From Desulfobulbaceae bacterium (GTDB lineage Bacteria; Desulfobacterota; Desulfobulbia; Desulfobulbales; Desulfocapsaceae), in contig DAOVUU010000134.1 of the NCBI GenBank assembly GCA_030632405.1, positions 1 to 6,764 of the forward strand: a DNA stretch of 6,764 nt, in the 5' to 3' direction. Position 1 is the stretch's first letter. Each line of letters opens with the position of its first letter. A program made the position numbers and the translations under genes. Positions 1 through 5,823 of the stretch are shown here, piece by piece. The notes beneath the pieces are model-generated. The model was not told where the DNA came from. It ran no database searches and saw nothing but the letters and a program-made list of their open reading frames with translations.

Positions 1-564
1 CCCAATCCATATGAATCCATCGATCTGTGCGAACTTGCCATAGAGCTTGGAGCAAGTTTTGTAGCAAGGGGATTCTCCGGCGACAAACAGCAGCTTGTGC
101 CCCTGTTAAAAACAGCCATGGCCCATAATGGACTTGCATTCGTCGATGTTATCTCCCCCTGCGTCACCTTTAACAATACCCCCAGTTCAACAAAAAGCTA
201 CCAGTACGTCCGAGAACATATCGAAGCCACCAACACCTTTGATTTTGTCCCCCTGCAACAGGAAATACTCACCCACTACGAAGAGGGTACAAGCCAGGAA
301 GTAGTGATGCATGATGGCAGCCTGATACACCTTCATAAGGCCGATTCCAGCAAAGATGTAACCAATCGGTTAAAAGCGGTAAATAACCTTGAGGCAGAAA
401 AGGAAAAAGGGAGATTACTCACAGGAATTCTCTATATCAATCCTGAGATTAAGGAGACCCACGATATCATCAACTCCACCCTGCGTCCACTCAACACCCT
501 GACCAAAGAAGACCTCTGCCCCGGCAGCGGAGTTCTGGAGAGAATTAATAATGCAATGAGATAA
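1..564 (+). CDS. korB: 2-oxoacid:ferredoxin oxidoreductase, beta subunit (KorB type), C-terminal part
   Basis: The 5' end lies outside the window. The frame is open from base 1 and gives 187 residues before TAA at 562-564, so an internal GTG at 97 is not the true start. The family joins 2-oxoacid decarboxylation to CoA and reduction of ferredoxin in the cytoplasm; the beta subunit carries thiamine diphosphate, whose binding region would be upstream of this window. Visible family features are the GASFVARGFSGDKQQL stretch near the start of the fragment and DVISPCVTFNN (fragment residues about 49-59), the typical Ser-Pro-Cys segment of KorB/PorB proteins. The long tail after it, with a HDGSLIHLHK segment, resembles the roughly 340-residue KorB subfamily. 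The alpha subunit would be expected just upstream. ilvA follows after 38 bases, so co-transcription is possible. Family assignment is firm; the exact substrate (2-oxoglutarate or a branched-chain 2-oxoacid) is not settled by the sequence. Confidence 0.87.
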   Translation, partial: PNPYESIDLCELAIELGASFVARGFSGDKQQLVPLLKTAMAHNGLAFVDVISPCVTFNNTPSSTKSYQYVREHIEATNTFDFVPLQQEILTHYEEGTSQEVVMHDGSLIHLHKADSSKDVTNRLKAVNNLEAEKEKGRLLTGILYINPEIKETHDIINSTLRPLNTLTKEDLCPGSGVLERINNAMR

Positions 565-602
565 CAATCTCGTAAAAACTTAAAATTTCCGATGGCTAAG
601 TA

Positions 603-2111
603 ATGCTTAACATTTTCAAACTGATTCTCACCTCCCGTGTCTACGAAGCGGCCATTGAGACACCCCTGGAGAAAGCAACAGCCCTCTCAAAGAGGACCAA
701 TAATCAGATTTTTTTAAAAAGAGAAGATCAGCAGCCGGTTTTTTCCTTTAAAATCAGAGGTGCATATAACAAAATCGCCCATCTCAACGCAGAGGAACAG
801 GCCAGAGGTGTGATAACTGCATCTGCCGGTAATCATGCCCAGGGCGTCGCCTTTGCTGCAAAAAAACTCGGTATTCGATCACTTGTTGTAATGCCTGAGA
901 CAACACCGGGAATTAAAGTAGCTGCTGTAGAAAATTACGGCGGCAAAGTGATCCTGAAAGGTGATAACTACTCGGAAGCTGCTGATCATATGCAGTCTCT
1001 CATAAAAGAGACGAAGATGGTGTTTGTCCATCCCTTTGACGATGAGCTGGTCATTGCCGGGCAGGGTACAGTAGCCGACGAACTGCTGCGCCAGAACCCC
1101 GGCAGGCTCGATGCCGTATTCGTCCCCGTGGGAGGCGGCGGACTCATAAGCGGCATGGCCGCATACATTAAAACCCTGCGGCCGGAAATCAAGGTTATCG
1201 GGGTTGAACCGGCGGACAGCGACGGCATGTATCAATCTCTTGCCGCCGGCAAAAAAGTCAGCCTTGACTCCGTTGGTATCTTCGCCGATGGAGCTGCGGT
1301 TCGTGATATAGGCGGACTCACATTTGATCTCTGCAGCCAGTTTGTGGACAGTATCATCCGGGTTACAACAGATGAGATATGTGCTGGAATCAAGGCGATC
1401 TATCAGGCAAACAGGTCCATAGTAGAACCGGCAGGCGGCCTGGCGGTAGCCGGCCTTTTACAGTACATCCACGAGACCGGATGCAAAAACAGTACCCTGG
1501 TAGCTGTTAACTCAGGCGCCAATATGAACTTTGAACGACTACGATATGTTGCGGAGAGAACACTCATCGGAGAAAAACAGGAAGCCCTGTTTGCAGTTAC
1601 CATCCCGGAGAAACCGGGGAGTCTGAAAGCATTTTGTAAAAATATTGTTGAAAATAGAAACATCACAGAATTCAACTACCGTCTGTCAACCCGTAAGCAG
1701 GCACACATTTTCGTCGGAATTTCAATCCAAAACAGAGATGAACGGTTCAGTTTTAGTGACAAGCTCACCAGATCCGGGTATAAAAACCTGGATATCACTG
1801 ACAATGATCTTGCAAAAACCCATATTCGCTATATGGTTGGGGGACGATCTGAGACCGTTGTCCATGAACGCTTATTCCGTTTCTGGTTTCCCGAAACACC
1901 AAAAGCATTAACCCGCTTTCTCGATGCCACACGGGGATATCACAACATTTCCCTCTTTCATTACAGGATGCAGGGCGGTGATTTCGGCAGGGTACTGATT
2001 GGCCTGGAGGTTCCGGAAGGTTCCGGTTCCGGGCTTAAGAACCGGCTGGACAAACTTGGCTATCGGTATCAGGAGGAAACTGATAATCCGGTCTACGGGC
2101 TCTTTTTGTAA
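603..2111 (+). CDS. ilvA: Threonine ammonia-lyase, biosynthetic (threonine deaminase)
   Basis: Converts L-threonine to 2-oxobutyrate and ammonia with pyridoxal phosphate, the first committed step of isoleucine synthesis. The 502 residues are close to the roughly 514 of the E. coli enzyme. Residues 1-320 form the fold-type II PLP domain: VYEAAIETPL near the N-terminus, FSFKIRGAYN with the Schiff-base lysine at K50, the substrate loop SAGNHAQG (74-81), the phosphate-binding glycine run GGGGL (177-181), and NSGANMNF before the regulatory part. Two ACT-like modules follow, beginning near LFAVTIPEKPGSL (about 329) and LFRFWFPETPKAL (about 424). This is the long, allosteric, isoleucine-inhibited form rather than the short catabolic TdcB. 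ATG 603 is the first start after an in-frame stop at 597-599, and the N-terminus aligns with the family from there. No good Shine-Dalgarno sequence precedes it; a three-codon ORF ends in TAATG at the start codon. Confidence 0.96.
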   Translation: MLNIFKLILTSRVYEAAIETPLEKATALSKRTNNQIFLKREDQQPVFSFKIRGAYNKIAHLNAEEQARGVITASAGNHAQGVAFAAKKLGIRSLVVMPETTPGIKVAAVENYGGKVILKGDNYSEAADHMQSLIKETKMVFVHPFDDELVIAGQGTVADELLRQNPGRLDAVFVPVGGGGLISGMAAYIKTLRPEIKVIGVEPADSDGMYQSLAAGKKVSLDSVGIFADGAAVRDIGGLTFDLCSQFVDSIIRVTTDEICAGIKAIYQANRSIVEPAGGLAVAGLLQYIHETGCKNSTLVAVNSGANMNFERLRYVAERTLIGEKQEALFAVTIPEKPGSLKAFCKNIVENRNITEFNYRLSTRKQAHIFVGISIQNRDERFSFSDKLTRSGYKNLDITDNDLAKTHIRYMVGGRSETVVHERLFRFWFPETPKALTRFLDATRGYHNISLFHYRMQGGDFGRVLIGLEVPEGSGSGLKNRLDKLGYRYQEETDNPVYGLFL

Positions 2112-2138
2112 CCAGTCACCATCACATCATAATACCTT

Positions 2139-2318
2139 AGGCAGTAAGTAAAAATAACTTGTACATATTGCGCCGAACTTCGGAGTCTCGTACCTCGCTT
2201 ACCTACTTTCTGTTCAAGAAGAAAGGAAGGCGCATAATGTATTATGTAACTGACGAAGCGACAAAGAACAGGAAGTAAAAGGCAAGCAAGATGTATGGGG
2301 TATTTTTACTTACTGCCT
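2139..2318. repeat. 180-bp palindromic element with 18-bp terminal inverted repeats
   Basis: This fills most of the 233-base gap between ilvA and panB. The left end AGGCAGTAAGTAAAAATA (2139-2156) is the exact reverse complement of the right end (2301-2318). Nested imperfect complementarities lie inside: ACATATTGCGCC (2163-2174) against GGCGCATAATGT (2229-2240), TACTTTCTGTTC (2204-2215) against GAACAGGAAGTA (2266-2277, 11 of 12), a CCGAACTTCGG palindrome (2173-2183) and CATAATGTATTATG (2233-2246). No plausible gene lies within it, so it looks like a non-autonomous, MITE-like or structured intergenic repeat. Target-site duplications are not evident. It could act as a transcript-end structure for ilvA, but no classical U-tract terminator is seen. 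The structure is read directly from the bases; mobility is inference. Confidence 0.72.
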
Positions 2319-2332
2319 TCAATTCATATTCC

Positions 2333-2337
2333 AGGAG
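2333..2337 (+). promoter_or_regulatory. Ribosome binding site that fixes the panB start
   Basis: AGGAG lies 7 bases before the in-frame GTG at 2345. An upstream in-frame ATG at 2291 lies inside the repeat element and has no comparable site, so this motif decides in favour of the GTG start. Confidence 0.85.
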
Positions 2338-2344
2338 AACTCCA

Positions 2345-3181
2345 GTGAAAAAGAAACTGTCTCGTTTTGATCTGCAGAAAATGAAAGATGACGGCCAAAG
2401 AGCCGTCTGGATTACGGCCTATGACTACGTCACCGCCCAGCTGGCAGAAGAAAGCGGTATGGACATGCTGCTGGTTGGAGACAGTCTCGGGATGGCTGTC
2501 TACGGTTATTCCGGTACCGTTCCCGTCACCATGGATCAGTGCATATACCACACCGAAGCTGTACGTCGGGCTGCACCCAATACCTTTGTTATAGGAGACA
2601 TGCCATTTGGATCTTATCAGACGGGTGTTTCAAAAGCGTGCAAAAATGCTGTGAGGTTTCATAAAGAGGCCGGTGTAGACTGTGTTAAACTTGAGGGTGG
2701 AGTCCGCGTGGCATCGGTTATTCGGGCCATAAGTGATGGCGGTATGCTGGTGATGGGTCATGTGGGCCTTACACCCCAGAGCGCCGGTGCTCAGGGGGGG
2801 TTTCGCGCCCAGGGACGAACAGCGGAAAGTGCCCAGGCTATCATCGATGACGCCAGGGCGGTATATGAATCAGGCGCATTTTCTCTTCTTGTGGAGGGGG
2901 TACCTCCGGAGGTGACCAGGTTAATCTGTGACGATCTGCCCATCCCGGTTTATGGTATTGGTGCCGGGGATTGTGACGGGCAGGTCATGATATGTTCCGA
3001 TATCCTGGGCCTTTTCCAGGCCTTCACACCCAAATTCGTCAAACGGTATGGCGATGTTGCCGGCGAATATCGCAAGGTTTTCACCGCGTATATTGATGAT
3101 GTACGAAATGGGGATTTTCCTGGAGAAGAACATGTCTACCGAATGATAGAAGGTGAAACAGCTAAACTGCCAGTAAAATAA
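2345..3181 (+). CDS. panB: 3-methyl-2-oxobutanoate hydroxymethyltransferase (ketopantoate hydroxymethyltransferase)
   Basis: Transfers a hydroxymethyl group from 5,10-methylenetetrahydrofolate to 2-oxoisovalerate, giving ketopantoate, the first step of pantothenate and CoA synthesis. I place the start at GTG 2345, giving 278 residues against 264 in E. coli. The single-domain (beta/alpha)8 phosphoenolpyruvate/pyruvate-superfamily fold is recognisable from ITAYDY (23-28), LLVGDSLG with metal ligand D46, IGDMPFGSY with metal ligand D85, VKLEGG with E117, GHVGLTPQ (138-145), LLVEGVP with the expected catalytic E184, and YGIGAGDCDGQ. All expected metal-binding and catalytic acids are present, so the enzyme should be active. 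The usual hydrophobic-KVQGR segment reads FRAQGR here. panC and panD are not in the window. The gene sits between two repeat elements, which suggests it is transcribed alone or by read-through from ilvA. Confidence 0.96.
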   Translation: MKKKLSRFDLQKMKDDGQRAVWITAYDYVTAQLAEESGMDMLLVGDSLGMAVYGYSGTVPVTMDQCIYHTEAVRRAAPNTFVIGDMPFGSYQTGVSKACKNAVRFHKEAGVDCVKLEGGVRVASVIRAISDGGMLVMGHVGLTPQSAGAQGGFRAQGRTAESAQAIIDDARAVYESGAFSLLVEGVPPEVTRLICDDLPIPVYGIGAGDCDGQVMICSDILGLFQAFTPKFVKRYGDVAGEYRKVFTAYIDDVRNGDFPGEEHVYRMIEGETAKLPVK

Positions 3182-3186
3182 AGAAT

Positions 3187-3435
3187 TGATGGCGTCGTAA
3201 AAACTCTTCATCTTCTTCGTCATTGCAAATTGAATGTCATTACGACGTACTTAAGTACGCCTCATTCCATTAAATTTGCATTCCTCGAATATGAAGTTTT
3301 TTACTTAGCCACCCAAAAGTTTACTTTTTACGAGTTTGTCCAGATTGATAATCTCGTAAAAAGCAAAAAATTCGGACAATTAAGCAAAACGATTCATAGT
3401 AACAAAGCGGATGGAGAGTTTTTACGACGCCATCA
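3187..3435. repeat. 249-bp MITE-like element with perfect 20-bp terminal inverted repeats
   Basis: The left end TGATGGCGTCGTAAAAACTC (3187-3206) is the exact reverse complement of 3416-3435, and the match continues imperfectly inward (TTCATC against GGATGG). Two internal hairpins are visible. One is a long imperfect stem centred on the 14-bp palindrome CGTACTTAAGTACG (3246-3259), with arms running to about 3197 and 3304. The other is a perfect 11-bp stem, CTTTTTACGAG (3324-3334) with CTCGTAAAAAG (3353-3363), around an 18-base loop. The element is AT-rich and encodes no credible protein, and it occupies almost the whole panB-metF gap. Terminal inverted repeats without a transposase gene fit a miniature inverted-repeat transposable element. 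No clear target duplication is seen: the flanks are AAGAAT and TATATA. Confidence 0.82.
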
Positions 3436-3447
3436 TATATAATTTCC

Positions 3448-3453
3448 AAGGAG
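3448..3453 (+). promoter_or_regulatory. Ribosome binding site of metF
   Basis: AAGGAG lies 7 bases before ATG 3461. It begins only 12 bases beyond the right end of the palindromic element, so the metF leader upstream of this site is repeat-derived. Confidence 0.85.
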
Positions 3454-3460
3454 TACAACA

Positions 3461-4360
3461 ATGAAGCTGACAACCTTATTTGATAAAGGTGAATTTGTTA
3501 TTACCGGCGAAGTTGGTCCAATCAAAGGTGCCATCAGCAGGGACAAGAGTATACAACCCAGCTGCGCAATAGAAGCTCGCCACCTGGATCCGTTTGTCCA
3601 TGCCGTTAATGTGACCGATAACCAGTCGGCAGTCATGAGACTGGGTTCACTTGCTGCAAGTGTTCGATTAAAAGAAAGCGGGATCGAGCCCGTCTATCAG
3701 CTCACCTGCAGAGACCGGAATCGGTTAGCACTGCAATCTGACCTGCTCACGGCCTATTCACTTGGCCTCGATAACGTTTTACTGTTAACCGGAGATCATA
3801 TTAACCTCGGAGACCACAAGGAAGCAAAACCGGTATTTGACCTTGATTCTGTTCAGCTGATTGAAATGGCCAGAGGACTTAAAGAAGGCAAAGATATTGT
3901 GGGACATAAACTTGAAAATAATCTCGACATGGCCTTTGGTGCTGTCGTTAACCCTAATTCGGTTCCAATAGACCTCCAATTACTGAAAATGGGTAAGAAA
4001 GTAGATGCCGGAGCACAATTTTTTCAAACCCAGGCCGTATATGATGCCAAAATTTTTGAGGAGTTCATCAATAAAGCCGAAAAATTCAACGTTCCGATCC
4101 AGCTCGGCATCGTTATTCTGAAATCCCCCCAAATGGGAAGGTATATGAATAAATTTGTATCCGGTATCCATGTCCCCGAAAAACTGATAAATGAAATAGA
4201 TTCGGTTGCCAAAGAAGATCGAAAGAAAAAATCAGCCGAAATAGCCGGTAAATTTATCAAAAAGATGAAATCAATGGTCCAGGGAGTCCATATCATGACC
4301 CTTGGCTGGACCGACATAGTTCCTGATATTTTAGAGCATGCTGAAATAAAGAAAATGTAA
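3461..4360 (+). CDS. metF: Methylenetetrahydrofolate reductase, MetF family
   Basis: Reduces 5,10-methylene-tetrahydrofolate to 5-methyl-tetrahydrofolate, supplying methyl groups for methionine and, in Wood-Ljungdahl organisms, serving the methyl branch. The 299-residue protein is a complete flavin-binding (beta/alpha)8 barrel. Visible marks are TGEVGP with the position of the family's catalytic glutamate at E17, NVTDNQ (50-55), YQLTCRDRNR (79-88), LLLTGDH with D112, GAVVNPN (160-166), and the folate-side segment AQFFQTQAVYD (185-195). QLTCRDRN followed by LLTGDH is typical of MetF from anaerobes and acetogens, which may use partners other than NADH. No metV or Hdr-like partner gene adjoins it here. 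The start is supported by a strong ribosome binding site. A repeat element lies before the gene and a hairpin terminator after it, so it is probably a single-gene unit unless read-through from panB occurs. Physiological electron donor and pathway direction cannot be read from the gene. Confidence 0.93.
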   Translation: MKLTTLFDKGEFVITGEVGPIKGAISRDKSIQPSCAIEARHLDPFVHAVNVTDNQSAVMRLGSLAASVRLKESGIEPVYQLTCRDRNRLALQSDLLTAYSLGLDNVLLLTGDHINLGDHKEAKPVFDLDSVQLIEMARGLKEGKDIVGHKLENNLDMAFGAVVNPNSVPIDLQLLKMGKKVDAGAQFFQTQAVYDAKIFEEFINKAEKFNVPIQLGIVILKSPQMGRYMNKFVSGIHVPEKLINEIDSVAKEDRKKKSAEIAGKFIKKMKSMVQGVHIMTLGWTDIVPDILEHAEIKKM

Positions 4361-4366
4361 TCATCC

Positions 4367-4410
4367 AAAAGGTCACTCGGTTTAATCAAAATCAACTTGG
4401 GTGACCTTTT
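4367..4410 (+). terminator. Intrinsic terminator after metF
   Basis: AAAAGGTCAC (4367-4376) pairs perfectly with GTGACCTTTT (4401-4410), starting 6 bases after the metF stop. The stem can extend inward by a T-G, a C-G and two further G-T pairs. The 3' arm ends in TTTT, and the A-run on the 5' arm would let it work in the other direction too. Confidence 0.82.
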
Positions 4411-4612
4411 ACCGAATCCCATCAAGAGCCAGCACTTATCTTATCTCCTTTTCGTTCGAGCGGTATAAACTTCACAGCTTTCAGTGGTTCTTTGACCGGA
4501 TTTCTTTAAATTCATGATAGAACAGATCTCTTTTTCCTTCAAAAATAGTGGGTATATATGTTAGTACTTGGCGCTATTGATCTGAAAAAATGTATATGAA
4601 GATTTTTACCAC
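4411..4612. other. Non-coding leader region upstream of the kinase gene
   Basis: I see no gene or repeat here. As the region lies between a terminator and a two-gene unit it should contain that unit's promoter, but nothing stands out. The best sigma70-like candidate is TTGACC (4492-4497) with GATAGA (4516-4521) at 18 bases, which has a poor -10. A TATATA at 4553-4558 has only T-rich sequence at the -35 distance. A 25-codon ORF from ATG 4590 runs out of frame across the kinase start to TGA 4665-4667 and may be chance. Confidence 0.4.
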
Positions 4613-4623
4613 GGTGGACAGCA

Positions 4624-5823
4624 TTGGAATTTCCAGACATACTCCAGGAAAAAGAAAAACTCATTGATACTTTTAGCCATGAGGAAGATATTCCTGCAGA
4701 TAAGGTGCGAGTTATCGCATCACCTTATCGTATCTGTCCTCTGGGCGCTCATATAGATCACCAGGGTGGAGCGGTACTTGGCATGACCATTAATGCATAT
4801 ACCCTGATGGCTTTTACCGTCAACGAAAGCAGCACGGTGAAACTACGTAGCAGGAACTACCCCGGAGAAGTCAATTTTGATATGGCAGAGATCTCTGAAT
4901 CAACAGGGAGTTTCTGGGGTGTCTACCCCAGAGCTGCTGCTCTGGCATTACAGGATAAATATCTGATTAAAAGGGGTGTAACCGGGCTTTTGGACGGCAT
5001 GCTTCCCGGATGCGGTTTGAGTTCATCGGCGTCTGTGCTTCTCGCCTATCTGCACGCTTTTGCCGACGCCAACGCACTTGATATCGAGCCATGGGAATAT
5101 GTGCACCTTACCCACAGGGCAGAAAAAGAATTCATTGGCCTCAATAATGGCATTCTGGATCAAACCAGTATTGTTTTTGGACGACGGGGCTACCTGCTGC
5201 ATATCGACACAAGGGAGAAAAAAGTGACGGCCTTACCTGACCTCCTGGGTGAAGATCACCATCGAATTTTAGTGGCTTTTTCCGGGTACTCAAGAGAGCT
5301 GACAACTTCCGGCTATAACTCGAGAGTTGATGAATGCCGGATAGCCGCAGGACAGATTTCCAGTATGGCCGGTAAAGGGGTTGCCAATCTTTTATCAGAT
5401 GTGTCGTCAGATGATTATTTGCGTTATAAAAGCAGGTTAGAGCCGCATTTGGAAAGAAGATGTGATCACTTTTTCGGCGAATCACAACGTGTTACAAACG
5501 GAGCAGCAGCATGGGAGACAAAATCAATTGACACATTCGGCCATTTGATGAACGAATCCTGTAAAAGTTCCATGGAAAAATATGAATGCGGTATGCAGGC
5601 TATTTGCGATTTGCAGCAGATTGTCAGTTCAACTGACGGTGTTTTCGGATCCCGCTTTATGGGTGGTGGATTTGGTGGTTGTGTTGTCGGTTTTGTCAGG
5701 CCCTCACATGGTGCTGACGCAGTTGTAAATATAAAAACAGCATATCAAAAACTGCATCCGGAGGTCGCCGGCCAGGCGACCGTTAATCTGGCCCGCTCTG
5801 ATGATGGAATTCGATTGATATGA
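4624..5823 (+). CDS. GHMP-family sugar kinase resembling galacturonokinase
   Basis: Predicted cytoplasmic ATP-dependent kinase that phosphorylates the anomeric hydroxyl of a galactose-like sugar, most likely a uronic acid. The 399 residues hold the three GHMP motifs: SPYRICPLGAHIDHQGG (33-49), PGCGLSSSAS (128-137) for ATP phosphate, and MGGGFGG (346-352). Catalytic candidates are R36 and D179 in NGILDQ. Motif 1 has Ala42 where galactokinases have the Glu of GEHTDY. It matches the plant galacturonokinase motif as I remember it, as do NGILDQ, the LLAFSG-like stretch and SGYNSRVDEC around Y231. TTG 4624 is chosen because no other start lies between it and the in-frame stop at 4597-4599; GGTGGA (4613-4618) is a fair ribosome binding site 5 bases upstream. 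Its stop overlaps the next gene by ATGA. Family is sure; galacturonate as substrate is inference, and galactokinase or another uronokinase remains possible. Confidence 0.85.
   Translation: MEFPDILQEKEKLIDTFSHEEDIPADKVRVIASPYRICPLGAHIDHQGGAVLGMTINAYTLMAFTVNESSTVKLRSRNYPGEVNFDMAEISESTGSFWGVYPRAAALALQDKYLIKRGVTGLLDGMLPGCGLSSSASVLLAYLHAFADANALDIEPWEYVHLTHRAEKEFIGLNNGILDQTSIVFGRRGYLLHIDTREKKVTALPDLLGEDHHRILVAFSGYSRELTTSGYNSRVDECRIAAGQISSMAGKGVANLLSDVSSDDYLRYKSRLEPHLERRCDHFFGESQRVTNGAAAWETKSIDTFGHLMNESCKSSMEKYECGMQAICDLQQIVSSTDGVFGSRFMGGGFGGCVVGFVRPSHGADAVVNIKTAYQKLHPEVAGQATVNLARSDDGIRLI

Noticed and set aside
558..571. GAGAT/ATCTC hairpin at the korB stop as a terminator
   Set aside because: The stem has only five base pairs and no U-tract follows, so it cannot be supported as an intrinsic terminator.
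879..1235. 118-codon minus-strand ORF inside ilvA
   Set aside because: It lies wholly within a gene with full family motifs on the + strand, and its translation resembles no protein family; it is a shadow frame.
2112..2344. Riboswitch or T-box leader before panB
   Set aside because: The strong folding is explained by a repeat with exact inverted ends; no T-box sequence or known riboswitch core was recognised.
3230..3442. 70-codon + strand ORF between panB and metF
   Set aside because: It is almost entirely inside the palindromic element and its codons are explained by the inverted repeats; it has no family features.
4024..4425. 133-codon minus-strand ORF over the 3' part of metF and the terminator
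   Set aside because: It reads through the hairpin terminator and lies antisense to conserved MetF motifs, with no recognisable domain.
4492..4521. Sigma70-like promoter TTGACC with GATAGA upstream of the kinase
   Set aside because: The spacing is acceptable but the -10 matches only three of six consensus bases, so I do not list it as a promoter feature.
5141..5485. 114-codon minus-strand ORF inside the kinase gene
   Set aside because: It is antisense to the kinase coding sequence, which carries all three GHMP motifs, and has no motif of its own.
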